42,791 nt of DNA, from positions 1 through 42,791 of the forward strand of contig JANBPK010000798.1 in assembly GCA_027579435.1 (NCBI GenBank), in the 5' to 3' direction. The notes beneath the pieces are model-generated. The model searched no databases, was not told where the DNA came from, and was given only the letters and a program-made list of their open reading frames with translations. The translations under genes were made by a program, and so were the position numbers. This DNA is from Candolleomyces eurysporus. Its lineage: Eukaryota; Basidiomycota; Agaricomycetes; Agaricales; Psathyrellaceae. Below, piece by piece: positions 12,701-23,365 of this stretch. Each line of letters starts with the position of its first letter. The stretch's first letter is position 1.

Positions 12701-12849
12701 GAAGCAGGCAATCGAGGTATCACGGGCCGAGTCCTTGAGCTTGCTACCCTCGGCATGCTTATTTGACCATCCTGATTGTTGGAGAGCAAAGGGTATGGGT
12801 CAGAAGGCCGTGGCTTGGAGCCTGCATTGCCAGGCTGGTCCTTTGGCAT
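9768..12849 (-). CDS. NACHT-domain (NLR-like) P-loop NTPase, copy A, intact
   Basis: A fungal NOD-like STAND protein, probably a cytoplasmic signalling ATPase/GTPase; its ligand is unknown. Exons are 11736-12849, 10276-11664, 9972-10219 and 9768-9920, all with GT-AG introns of 51-71 nt. The total is 2904 nt, giving 967 aa. Residues 1 to about 330 are Ser/Pro-rich and likely disordered. Residues about 336-365 hold a conserved FLQNVHHFQMGDLHHIE segment. Next comes the usual linker (WEILQKHTAP, YDAPKCDKDTRVEV), then Walker A GAAGSGKS near residue 430, Walker B VILMDGLDECQG near 535, and FRIFIASRPEWAI (sensor-1 region). After the NACHT and winged-helix part there is no WD40, ankyrin or TPR array, only about 130 aa ending in an Asp/Ser tail (SGSDDEFSDSD). 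The start MPKDQP is chosen because it is conserved in copy B; the frame is open further upstream to 13107. No TIR, HeLo or lipase domain is visible. Confidence 0.88.
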
Positions 12850-13371
12850 TTGCGTCAAGATGAGAGTAGGGAGTAAGGAGTAACCGTGACGGCCACTGCG
12901 AGGCAATTGTATGTGTGATAAGTGATAAGTGCAATGGGCTTTGGCAGTGCGGAAGGCACTGCATGTGACCAGATGGTATGAGGTGAAAAGAAACCTGGTA
13001 CAGCATCCCCTTGCCTCGAAATCACAATGAGGTTTTCCTTTCAAAGGCAGGTTTCGGGCCCGATTAGGCAGGTGAGACATGATGGGTTTGAAGTACAAGA
13101 TCCACACGCATCTATTAGGTTTGTCGAAACAAAAGACATAGACGAAAGCTTTAAGAACTTCATGAGTGCAAGAATTCCTCTCTCGAAGTCTTGAGGATAT
13201 AAGCCATATGAAGGTGGAACTTACGACCTGTGACCCTCGACAACAGAGAAAAAAAACATGTTATAAATTTCCCAAGAAAGAAAACNAAAAAACAAACAGA
13301 CAAGAGATGCAATTACGGGGAGTTCCTGGTCCCTTTTTTCATGGATAAACTNAAAAAATCGATGCTAGCTC
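12850..13371. other. Promoter-side spacer of NACHT copy A
   Basis: The NACHT reading frame stays open upstream to 13107, but this part is not conserved as protein in copy B, so I treat it as leader. Around 13270-13330 an A-rich stretch (cccaagaaa, then aacaaacagacaag) matches 20324-20380 beside the intact peroxiredoxin gene. This marks the boundary between array units. Ns at 13286 and 13352 sit beside A runs. Confidence 0.5.
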
Positions 13372-13610
13372 AAGACGCGGTCACTTCTCCTGAGTCCTAA
13401 AATGATTTGGTGGACTCTAGCGCAAGGCGCAGGCTGAAAAGTGGGGGTGTCACCGTGTCGATATCTTGGTCCAGGGATATGCACTCAGTATAAATTGTAA
13501 TGCACCTATCAGCCAGCTTCANGGGGGGTCTTTCCACCTGAAGATGCGCCCAAAACAGTAATTGAGCAGCTTTTGGGATCTGAGACAAGGCGGATTGGAA
13601 GTTCTTTGTG
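13372..13610 (-). pseudogene. Peroxiredoxin relic, copy 2
   Basis: The minus strand still encodes KELPIRLVSDPKS and VLGASSGGKT, corresponding to KELPYPLISDPKR and ALGAAEGGKT in exon 4 of the intact peroxiredoxin. After an intron-like stretch it reads SLRLALESTKSF, matching SPRLALEFIKSI of the last exon. The coding part for about 20 residues in between is deleted, the exon 4 acceptor reads AC rather than AG, and everything upstream of exon 4 (active site included) is missing. It is much more diverged than the pseudogene at 6462-7282. Its position between NACHT copy A and the second F-box-like gene shows that the array unit repeats. Confidence 0.75.
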
Positions 13611-13625
13611 GAGAACCGAGAGCAA

Positions 13626-16020
13626 TGACGCGTGACATCGGGCTGCTGTTGATGCGTCTTCAGCGTCACATAGGTGTGACAATTCTGAATATGGACGCGA
13701 TGCCAGAACTTGCATGTCCAGCCCTTGCAACATTCAATTCATACTCTGAGCGACGGGACAAAGCTTGCATTCAGGAGACCGGTTTTCCCAACCTAGAACG
13801 TTCTGGCGTGCTCCTAGTTATGAAATCCATTTCAGACCGTACATTTGCCTCCTCTGTATGGCTGTCCACGCAATGTACTCAACCTTACATCAGACTATGA
13901 ACTCGATTGCCAGCTCGAACATGATGCACCTCCTCTCATTCCCTGAAGAGCTGCTGGAACGTATCCTCGAAGAGGTCGTTCTGTATCCCCAATCCTCCCA
14001 ACCCAATGCCACTTCGACATCGACGTCGACATCCTCATCCTCCTGGTACTCGCCGTCCTACAACCCTGAAGCGCCCTCAAGGTCACTCGGGCCTTCGCCC
14101 ATCTCGACACCCTCCTCCACACCCAAGAGCAGTNCCCAGCACGACGCGGCGTGCATCCGCGCATTCAAGTCCAGTCAGAAGCCGACCCGTGAGTCCGGTG
14201 TGGGGACATGGATCCAACCATGCCACCGGTGGTCCGTCCTCATTCTCACATGCTGCATTCACCTCGTCCACTTCCTCCAGTGCATTGCACACCACCCCTC
14301 TGAACGATTCCGCCCAAGATGTCCGAGTAGGAGGATCCTCGAGCGCCTCCTCGTCCTCGTCGGCCCTCGAAAAGGCACTCGCACCTCTCCTGACGTGCCG
14401 CCTGATCTAACGCATTGCGCTCCCTCTCTACTACCGCGTCGTCATCCTGAGGAGTCGAGAACAGGCAAAGTTATTCTTGGAGAGAGGGCTGGGTTTCGGT
14501 CCGCACGAAGACAATATGAGCGATAGTCGTGACGAAGAAGAACGACGTACGAAGCGAGAGCGAGCACGATGGATCTGTAGGCTCGTGGTATGCGGGGTAT
14601 GGCAAGAGGCGGGGGAGGTATTGCGGATCCTGGCCGGGCTTGCGGAGGCTGCTCACCTACGTCGGCCTCTCACCATCGGTGGAGGCGCTCTCGGGAAAGG
14701 CAAGGGAAGGCTAGAGCGGACAAGGAGCTTGGAGCGGCGAGTGGGTGTCAGACGAGCTTGGAATTGGGTGTCATTGCATTGAAAGTGTCGGAGACTACAA
14801 TTGACAGAGCTCCGCCGCCTACCTATCGTAACGCCCAGGTCTATCTAGGTAGAGGTGGTGTTGGAGCTTTTGGAGACAGGGACGGGTCGCAGTGGGCTAC
14901 GAGGCAGGACCCAGACGACGACGTGGAGGTGTTCATGAACGCTTTGAGAGCGTTCGTTGCGAGCTGGGATCCAACATCTGACAACGACAAGATTCGGGCA
15001 TCAGTAAAAGTGGAAGCGGAAGAGAGGATTGCGGGGAGGAGAACGAGAAGGCAGAACAATAACCCACTCAAGCATCTCATCCTACGAAAACCGCAGAACG
15101 TCTACCTCACCCAGCCGAGGGCGAAGAACCTGATTGGAGCTGTGGCNGAAGTGGTAGAGGCGTCGGAGAAACTGGAGGAAGTTTTTATTGCTTTTAGGAT
15201 GAGTGACNANCCTTCCCCAGCACCACCAGCCCCAGCAGGAAATCANCAGTCTGCGAACCAACCAGCACCGGCGGNACCCATCGCCCGACTCACAGAAGCT
15301 CTATCCACCCGACCGAAGCTCAAGACGTTCGCGACGATGTTACCCTCTGTATGGAACGAGGCTGTGTTGAGGGTCAGCAAGAACGAGACGCTAGAGAAGA
15401 TTGTACTGTTGGGATCGAACGGGGTTGTCGTCACCCCTCCTCAAGCTCCTCCAGCTCCTCCGGCTTCTCACTTCCATCCACCTCATCACTCTCCACATAC
15501 CAACATCCCTCTCGGTTCCAGCACGAGCACGCCTGGNTCACCTTTAAACCGGCGACCCGCACGACCAAGNNTGGCTGTCGTCCTACCGTCGAACCCCGTA
15601 GAGAGGGTGTACGCGAATAGCGCGCGAGGTGTGGATGGGTATGCGCCTACGACTTTGCATGGCTCGACCGGGCCCTCACACCCACAAACGTCGGCTGGAT
15701 CGATGGGCTATGGAGGTGGGACGGCGTTTTANGCGCCTGCGCATACGGCGGGTTATGGGATGGGTACGGGATTATTTATGAACCAGGCGAGGAAGTGCGA
15801 GAGGTTGTGGGGGCTGATTGGGGCTGGGGCTGGGGTTGCCTCTGATGCTAGTGGTAACGGGAGGACTGGGCACTCNGAGCCGCATGTGANGGACGCGACA
15901 ATGTCGCGTGGACCACCACCACCACCATCACATGTGGGAGCAGGGGGATCGGGCCTGCAGACGCAGACGTCGTATTCTTGCTCGTCNTGGTTTGGTGTTC
16001 GGCTTTCCTCTAGTGACTAG
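13626..16020 (+). pseudogene. F-box-like gene, copy B, frame-broken
   Basis: Candidate start ATG at 13897 is followed by LLSFPEELLERILEEVV, the first helix of an F-box that would bind Skp1 in an SCF ubiquitin ligase. Later readable parts are LPLYYRVVILRSREQAK (from 14411), RWICRLVVCGVWQEAGEVL, VYLTQPRAKNLI, LLGSNGVVV, and GYGMGTGLFMNQARK, ending at a stop near 16018. The reading frame is not continuous. There is an in-frame TAA at 14408-14410 where copy A reads TCG. The frame also shifts before 14110 and again near 14760-14800, and Ns occur at 14134 and densely after 15140. Some breaks could be sequence error, but the stop is a clean double substitution. Family assignment rests on the F-box start plus the terminal MGTGLF motif seen in agaricomycete F-box-like proteins. 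Confidence 0.65.
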
Positions 16021-16344
16021 TAGGCTTAGTTCGTCCTCCTTGTCAGGTTCAAGCTCTTCGCCCTAATTGGTGTCCCGTTGTGTAAAAGCTCCAGTGCNGN
16101 GNANGAATTTTATGATTTACATTTCCAAGGGNTAGAACTNCCTTATANCTTGTCTCTNNGGTCACAACGAACCCACCACCACCAATAGAGTTGACTTTCG
16201 CTGGTGTAAAGATTGCGTNAAGATTNCAGAAAGATTGAAGCATACATGCGACTCTTCATAAGGTAAAAATACATCGNAAACGGTGCATCGCTTTGAATGA
16301 CCGTCGGCAGTAGTGGAAATAAGGAATGNCGCGAAGAACTGTAG
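16021..16344. other. Shared 3' intergenic spacer, unit 2
   Basis: Counterpart of 9431-9767, between the convergent F-box-like and NACHT genes. It contains many Ns and nothing else I can support. Confidence 0.5.
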
Positions 16345-19300
16345 CTAGTCTGAATCGCTAGATTCATCATCCGAGCCTGAACTAGTCGAATCTGTATCGA
16401 AATNGTATTCCTCTTCAGGGCAACTTTCANTGAAAAAATGTTTCCACTTTTCAAGGTACNTGCTCATGATTGCAGCCGCCTCAGGTCTGCGTTTCTNGAG
16501 ACGAGATGTTAATTCCTACCAAGGAGGCATTGGGAAGTTTACTCACTTTCAAATCGTCAGCAGTGTTACCAAGATACTGCATCNANNGTCGNAAGCATCT
16601 CCCCANGCNNNGTTANTGAAGATAATNCCAAATCCCGAAGGTTTTGATAGTACCATGTCAATTTTTTGCCACCCACCCTTATGGGTGAAATCAACGATTT
16701 CATCATCAATAGCGACGGCCNTTGNCAAGTAGNNTAGCTCTANGATAGCTGTTATCAGACGTTGCTCGGANNCNNNNATGTCTTCCNATTCATCCGGTAC
16801 TAGACANAGGTCATNANTTGAGTTCATGGTTGAAGATTGAATGTAATCACGTACGAGAGTGGAGTTCTGGAGATTCGATGATGCGTTGCATACAGCACTT
16901 TGCGAGGTGCGTGTNAACGCGGGAATNTGATACAAACAGATCCTTTGCGCGANTTTCTTCGTNCATGAAGTCGNNGAAAGATTTGTGGTACNCGGTTAGN
17001 TGCATGCTGCCNAACTCATCCTCCNCTAGATACACAAGGGAACGGAGNTCCGAAGCAAGAATTTCTGAGGCATTGCTTTCTAGATTAAGCAGTGTGCTTA
17101 AACGATTGGGGNCATCTGAGTCAAGANNCAGNTTGAATTCCCCAATATGAAACGTCTTGAAAAGCAAAAGAAAGTCGCGTCCACTGTGGGCATCGACAGC
17201 TTCGTATGCTTCCTTTGCATTCGACAATATATTGGTGTAAAGCATATCGAGNGCTTCGAATGGTCGCGTCGCTTGTCCCGGTNTCCAGTTNAGGACNGTC
17301 TTCAACGTNTGCANAGGCGACGCTCGACGCTCCGACACGTACTTGAACACGGTCGCAACATACACAAACTGTCCNGACCCAGCCTGCACAAGCGTCTCGA
17401 TGTTGCCTTCCGTGAACCAATTGGGTTGACCGATTCTGAGGCCGATATCCTGGAATCGTCTCCGTAGGTATCGACGCATATCTTCTGAGGCGTCGTATTT
17501 GTCGCTGAGTTGTATGTGGTAGGACAGTCCGTGTAGAGAGCCAGTGGGTCCCAAAGCGGTATGGATAGCCCACTCGGGTCGGCTGGCAATGAAAATACGG
17601 AAGGGGAGGTCGTTGTTGAGTAGGGAGTTCTTGATGGCGGATAATAGCTCCGCCTGTCTATNTTCTGCGTTNTATTTCATCTTGACACGCCCGAGATTCG
17701 TAGTGGTGCTCAGCTCGCCTTGGCACTCGTCAAGGCCATCGATGAGGATTACATACTTGAAGGTGGAGATGTCATATTCCTCGCTTTTTCGAAGACTCTC
17801 GAACGGGCGAACGACNAGCACATCCATCTGNGTTTCGAGNGACNGNGAGAATATGAGAGGGTCGNGCTNCACTGCNGCAGCGANNAAGTGCTTCAAGGTN
17901 GGATGATTCGACCCTAGCTGATAGGCAANGGTNGGGATAATGGTGGATGCTNTGTTNCGACTGGNCTCTNCNGCGGAAATGAAGTATGCTGCTCCTAGAA
18001 TNTTGCCCTTTGCNCANCGTNCAGCAANAGTTTGCTGCAGCGCTGATTTTCCNGAACCGGCAGCGCCAGTCATGCACAACAAGCGTTGGGGACNACNNCG
18101 ATCCTCGATCCATTCCATGAGTTCGCGAGTGACCTCGACGCGGGTGTCTTCGTCGCACTTCGGAGCATCGTATCGAGCACTGGAATTATAGAGAGCATTN
18201 GGCGCCGTGTGCTTCCNGCAGNAGCTNCCAACCTGCAAGGTCGCGTAGCACCGCAACATAATNCATTAAGTGAGGTACGTCCACGGTAGAATGNAATCAA
18301 CTTCACGTACCANCGGTCGACTTATCACTTGCGNCCGGATCACCTGCANTCANNTTTANTNNNTGCANATCCCNCATTCGAAAGTTCCTGGNNTTCGAGA
18401 AAAATGAGGTTGTCCCACNATGGGCCCTTGATGAGGCTGGATTCTCGTTNGAATAAATCGCAGGTAACGGCTCAGGTGGNTGNAGATANTCACTGCCGGC
18501 AGGGGTCNGGNNCATCGTACTGTGTGNAGGATCGACNATGGNGNCCNCTTGCTGGGATNGATAGCTGTAGTGCAAGCTGTCCACGGGATGTGTCGAATCT
18601 GGAGCCGAGAGTACTAGTGGGGAATGATGAGAAGGGGGAGGCCAAGCGGCTGGCAGATTTGCGGCCACTGACACTACNGAGCCTTGTGATGGGACGAGAG
18701 ATGGGTCTGCATCACAGCCATAAGTACTTGTGCCGTCAATAGAGGACGATACGCACCGTCGAACGATACAGCATGGGGCGGAGGATTGGATGTCAGATGA
18801 GTGGGATTCGGAACATCGACATAATACTGCCCATTTGAGAAGGGAGTGTGTTGAAGGAACGATGAATGCGTGAGATCCACATTTGATGCTACCCCAGGCG
18901 CNGCGTTAGAGCAATAGGAGGGTGACGCTAATGGCGGTAGATTGGACAGCAGTTCGAGATCTTCGGNNGTCCACTGATAAGAGGTTTGGAAAAAGGTNTG
19001 AGNGGGAATGTCAATGNTGGATGCCGCTGGTGGTTGTGGGTTTNCACTTTCGACGGCNNTGATGTNGGAATATGNAGAGGACTGGTTNATTCCCTCCCNA
19101 NAGTAGGACGGAGTGAANGTAGAATNCAACACNGCCCCGAGANGGATNGNNGGNAGNAAGGTGAGGGTATGGATTGTACAGCGNTGGAAGCGACGGTNCN
19201 AGGNANNNAGCCACNCCCGAATTGGGCGAGGTTCTGTGCCAGTCGCTGACGGGGAACTGGTTGAGGTGCGGCAGGTGCTTGCGGGAGTGGAAGGCTTCTC

Positions 19301-19854
19301 ATGGTGGCGCCGGGATCAGGTGCTGTCCACGCAGAGGAGCGANTNAAGACTGGATTTGCCTCCACGGGTACNNATGNANGACAAGGAGCATATCCNNNAT
19401 ACANTGATGGTGTCGCCCCAATGCTGGTCGCCNCTTGATTTCTTCTNGNAGNTNGTGACCGAGACGCAACGTTGTTCGTGGGAGTCAGCTGCGGTNGNGG
19501 CTGTAACGCTGTTAGCGCTCGTGGGGATGGTGANGNGGTCTCGNCGAGGCTGGAGGAGAAACTGGGATATGCGGGAGCNGAGTGNATCCNTTGANGTCCT
19601 GAGAGATTAGAGTGAGTCGATGCCGAACTACCNCCCANATNCGAATGAATAGGACGAGAGGATGGAAGCTGGGACCTGATGCCCTCAACCGATTGCTGCT
19701 GGGAAGCAGACAATCGAGGTACCGCAGGCGCAGCCCTTGAGCTTGGTCCTGCCCTTGACACGCCTATCCGNCCGTCCTGAGTGTTGAAAAGCGGAGGGTA
19801 TGGGCCAAAAGACCATGAGTTGGAGCCTAGGTTGCTGGGCTGATCCTTTGGCAT
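16345..19854 (-). CDS. NACHT-domain (NLR-like) protein, copy B, sequence unresolved and probably damaged
   Basis: Tandem paralog of the gene at 9768-12849, with the same start (MPKDQPSN at 19854), the same intron positions and the same stop context (stop 16345-16347, acidic tail). The NACHT part is open from about 18259 to 16847 and reads LLCMTGAAG-GKSALQQ, YVILIDGLDECQGE, FRIFIASRPEWAI, WFTEGNIETLVQAG and QFVYVATVFKYVSERRASP. The N-terminal part matches copy A but changes frame around 19000 and again near 18670. It also contains extra sequence there (VPNPTHLTSNPPP and later residues), so either introns, indels or false Ns separate the pieces. Dozens of Ns occur. One near 18225, just after an acceptor, looks like an extra base. 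Whether it makes protein cannot be decided here; the NACHT core has no stop. Confidence 0.6.
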
Positions 19855-20445
19855 TACTGTCGAGATGAGAGTTGGGAGGAAGGTGTGACGGCCACGAGGT
19901 GATCGTATGTGTGTGACGAGTGCAGTGCGTTTTNAACCAGTGAAAGATAGTGCACGCGATGGGGTGCAGGATGAAANGAAGTGTTACAGCATCTCCCGTC
20001 CTCATGGCTGTGTCCAGGACTTCCGCCCGAAGACGGAGATCGGACCTTGTCAAGCTGGCCAGATGCAAANTTTTTGAAGGATAGATGGATAAGATCCATG
20101 CGTTCTGTTGAATTGAACATCGTGCTCAAGGGCCAGAAGGAAGGTGGGTCGTCGTTGAGCGACACGCCTGTTANACTTTCTGNAAATAAAAGCCGCCNGN
20201 ACTGGCCTCTCGAGAGCTCGAGNTTACCACCCTANGCAGAAACGATATAGAGGGTCGAACCACNCGCCGACTTAATCACATATCATGTCACCTGCAACGG
20301 AAAAGCTAAATCATTGATATTCCCCAAGAAAAGAAACGAAAAACAAATAGACGAGGGATACAATTACAAGAAATTCTTAGATTCATTTCAAATTCATGGA
20401 ACACGACCAAAAAATTGACTCGGGCACGCAGTNGTNGNGNCTGGT
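19855..20445. other. Spacer between NACHT copy B and peroxiredoxin gene
   Basis: Leader of NACHT copy B followed by a stretch with an A-rich motif (ccccaagaaaagaaacg) that aligns with about 13270-13330. Several Ns are present and no gene is seen. Confidence 0.45.
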
Positions 20446-21496
20446 TNAAGACNCGGGAGCTTCCCCTCCTTCCTGAATCGACTTGATGAATTCGAGCGCG
20501 AGGCGCGGGCTAAAAACGCGAAAAAGCAAGAGAGATATTCCTCAGGAACATGTACGCATACCCATTGGAATGGATCACCACGCACCTATCNACTGGCTTC
20601 ACAGGAATCTTCTTATCCACCAATTTNCCTCCCTGAGCAAAGACGAAATGGCTTCGCTTGGTCTTGCCACCTTCAGCTGCGCCCAAAGCAGCGATCAAGG
20701 ACCTCTTGGGATCCGAGATGAGCGGGTATGGGAGTTCTTTCTGAAGAATGAAAGCAACAGACGTTGGTGACTGAGCATGGATGGCTAGGAGGGTAAAGCA
20801 CACATGAACACACGCACCTTGGTTTGCCATTTAGCCTGGGCAGTAGACGTATCCGCGCTCAAACAATACACGTCAAAGTTGACAGACGAAAAGTCTGGGT
20901 AGACGTCTCTGAATCCACATGCTTGTGTCGTGCATCCAGCTATACGAAACGCCACTCGGGTTAAGCAAGAATCATGCAGAGAAAACGGAAGAAGGCAACC
21001 GACGTACGCGTATCAGCCTTCGGAACCAAGAACAACACGACACCCTTCTCGTTTGCAAGGTCTGCGATTTGAATATCCTCACCCTTTTCGTTTTTCAACG
21101 TTAAAGTGGGTAAACTGCCTCCAATATCGATGGATTCGAGTGCAGGAACGGCTACAGCAGCATCTTCAGTTGGTGAATCCGACTTTGCCTGCAAGGAAAG
21201 ACAGAGAGAGCCCCAAGCGAGTGATACGATACGGTCGATGGATATTTATCGATGAGCAACGAGACAAGGAAATTTGAGCCTGCAAGTCGCACCTTCTTCT
21301 TCTTCGACGTCTCCCCCTTCACGGGAGCCTCCTCAGCCCCTTCTTCCGGAGCTGCCCTCTTCTTGGAACTCGAGGCCTTCCGAGCAGGCTTAGCGGGGGC
21401 TTCCGCAGCAGGGAGCGCAGCAATGCGACTCGACCTCCTTGGGGCTTCAGCACCCTCCGCAGCGTTCTCAGCAGTGGCTTTAGCACGGGGCGCCAT
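20446..21496 (-). CDS. DOT5: Atypical/BCP-type peroxiredoxin (thiol peroxidase), DOT5-like, intact
   Basis: Thiol-dependent peroxidase of the PrxQ/BCP family, which reduces hydroperoxides. The yeast member Dot5 is nuclear, and the Lys/Arg/Ala-rich N-terminus here (AAPRRSSRIA-like, then SKKRAAPEE and TSKKKK) would suit nuclear targeting. Exons are 21293-21496, 21008-21188, 20818-20942, 20586-20740 and 20446-20509, giving 729 nt or 242 aa; introns are 65-104 nt. Splicing at 20943-21007 creates the active site ADTPGCTTQACGFRD, with peroxidatic Cys in PGCT and the second Cys five residues later, as in PrxQ. DVYCLSAD and KELPYPLISDP follow, both typical of the family. The stop codon contains an N (TNA, either TAA or TGA). 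This is the only complete copy of the three in the array and likely the ancestral one, since it alone keeps its first exon and own upstream region. Confidence 0.92.
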
Positions 21497-22068
21497 GGTA
21501 GTGGTGGTGGTGTTCAACACGTTCCGAACTGGATGCTGGGTTCAACCTGCCTCTTGACAACGACGACGATGGCGATGGCGACGACCGGTACGGGAAGAAG
21601 GAGGGAAGAGAAAACTCGAACTGAATTGGATTTTTAACCTCAGCCAAGAAGGCGCCATGAGCCACGGCCACGAGGGGCCTCGTTTTGCACGGCGTGCAGC
21701 ACATAGGCAGCTCGGCCGAGGACCGTGCGCAATTTCCGACATTTTTGACAACATCCAGCCCTGACTCCCACAAAAGGAGCAGATATTCTCTCTGATATTC
21801 GCTGACCTCTGGGATGCCCAACGCCGACGCCAGGAAGCTGGCTTTGGTCGAACTTGTGGGCTAAAGGCAAAAACACCGGGACTACGAGAGCCTGAATTTT
21901 AGGTGAGGATTACTCCCAAATACTCGGCAAAATTTCTGCACGTTCATGTTAGGGCCTTTCGAATGTCAGGGATCCTGGCCAACCTACCGAAATCCGTGTA
22001 CAAAATTCAGTAGAGCAACTCAAATATAAACAGGCATAGGTATTCAATCCTAGCCTTGTGAAGGTCAT
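21497..22068. other. Upstream region of the peroxiredoxin gene
   Basis: Promoter side of the peroxiredoxin gene. No F-box-like sequence follows the peroxiredoxin here, unlike in units 1 and 2, so the array ends at this gene. No convincing gene. Confidence 0.45.
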
Positions 22069-22751
22069 TATGATTTGCAGGCTCTACCTGGATATGAGTC
22101 GCCTCCCCGAACATGGCGAAGTAGGATTTATTGGTCCATTGTAGACCGGTTCAGCCAGCCACAGCCTCTATCCTCGACTCAAAAGCCATCTCTTGGGTTA
22201 TACGCAAATGCAATACCAACCTGGCTGAGGCCTTTGCCATGGACCACATTCGGATTCCGGAAGCACACCATCCCCGTCCCTCAAAGTTCTCGGCGTCCTT
22301 TGAATCCACCCAATCAATCCGGGCGGCAGGAGTTGGCTTACAATACCCACAGACATTCCCGAAAATTCCACTCTTCATTCAAGGTACAGACCAACGACTC
22401 TCGTAACAGCCAAATCGACGGGATCGGAAACCACCCTGGCGGACCGGGCCAACCAGTGCTCCTTACCCAGCGGATTCTTCAGTGGATTTCTCCTCAGCTG
22501 CAGAATCGGACAGGTTCACGTCGGCGCATTCGAATCCGCAGCCCAGTCCCACAAGCAACCCCTCTGCGAGCTGGGAGAGGAATTCTGAACCAGCCCCACT
22601 GCTCGTCCCGAAGCTCATACTCGACCGCCCTAAAGAAGAGTACAAAGTCTATTTGGTACATGAGGATCCGATGTTCAAGTTATGGAACATACTCGCCGAT
22701 GAAGAGTCCCGTCTTGCCGGTTTGGGTATTGGGAGGTCGCTTCGTCGTTGA
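22069..22751 (+). CDS. Possible small hypothetical gene
   Basis: Weak candidate. A GT-AG intron at about 22387-22471 (donor after ATTCAAG, acceptor ACCCAG) would join two segments of one reading frame. It removes the stop at 22404 and links a frame containing AISWVIRKCNTNLAEAFAMDH to one ending KLILDRPKEEYKVYLVHED, then FKLWNILADEESRLAG, with a stop at 22749-22751. Residue use in the last part looks protein-like. The 5' end is unclear; an ATG near 22069 would need a very short extra intron. I recognise no family. A competing frame is open from 22075 to 22821 but reads as low-complexity Arg/Ser/Pro, so I consider it a shadow. Confidence 0.3.
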
Positions 22752-22821
22752 GACGCCCATGGTGGCCTTTGCGGTTCTGGAGAGATATTGTCCTGCATGC
22801 ATTCCCCGGGTAAAGTGGTGA

Positions 22822-23365
22822 TATGGCTATTGAACGTAAAATCCTTAGAGGGGTACGACTATAATCGAGGGTCATATTATAAGTGAGGCGATGGACGGAT
22901 GGAAGAGTTGGATCCTAACAGAGGGAGAAAATAGAGAATGATATTGAAGCGTAGAACTTATAAAATAAATATTGCAAACAAAAACCCAAGGTATGTTTGT
23001 ACGTTGTACGAGAAGAAGATTGAAGTAGGGAAATGGTATAGTCTGCTTGAATGGTCGTGAGCCTGTCAATGCGATGTGGGCGTGAACAATGATATAAGCT
23101 ATGTATAGCTGAAAATGACACGACAGGGATAGCCTGGGGGTCCTCTGGTCTAGCGACCAACAAGTAACCAGGAAGGAGACGTCAAATGAATAGATGCATG
23201 TATGGGTACGGGTTCGCAGAAAAGTTTACAATGAAAGCATGAAGAACGTGTGGTAGGATTAAGTATGTACTGAATTGAATGATAACTTCCGCGACAGTGC
23301 CAATAAATAAACCGTCCCATGCTAGACAAACGAAAAGCAAGCAAAGTTCCGGGGTATTGCCGCAC
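22822..23365. other. 3' flank of the LRR gene
   Basis: AT-rich spacer downstream of the minus-strand LRR gene, with no gene or repeat seen. Confidence 0.45.

Noticed and set aside
12850..13107. 86-codon N-terminal extension of NACHT copy A
   Set aside because: Copy B does not conserve this frame and both copies share the MPKDQP start, so translation most likely begins at 12849.
22075..22821. 248-codon plus-strand open frame
   Set aside because: Arg/Ser/Pro-rich without a motif; the neighbouring frame with an intron looks more like protein, so this is probably a shadow.
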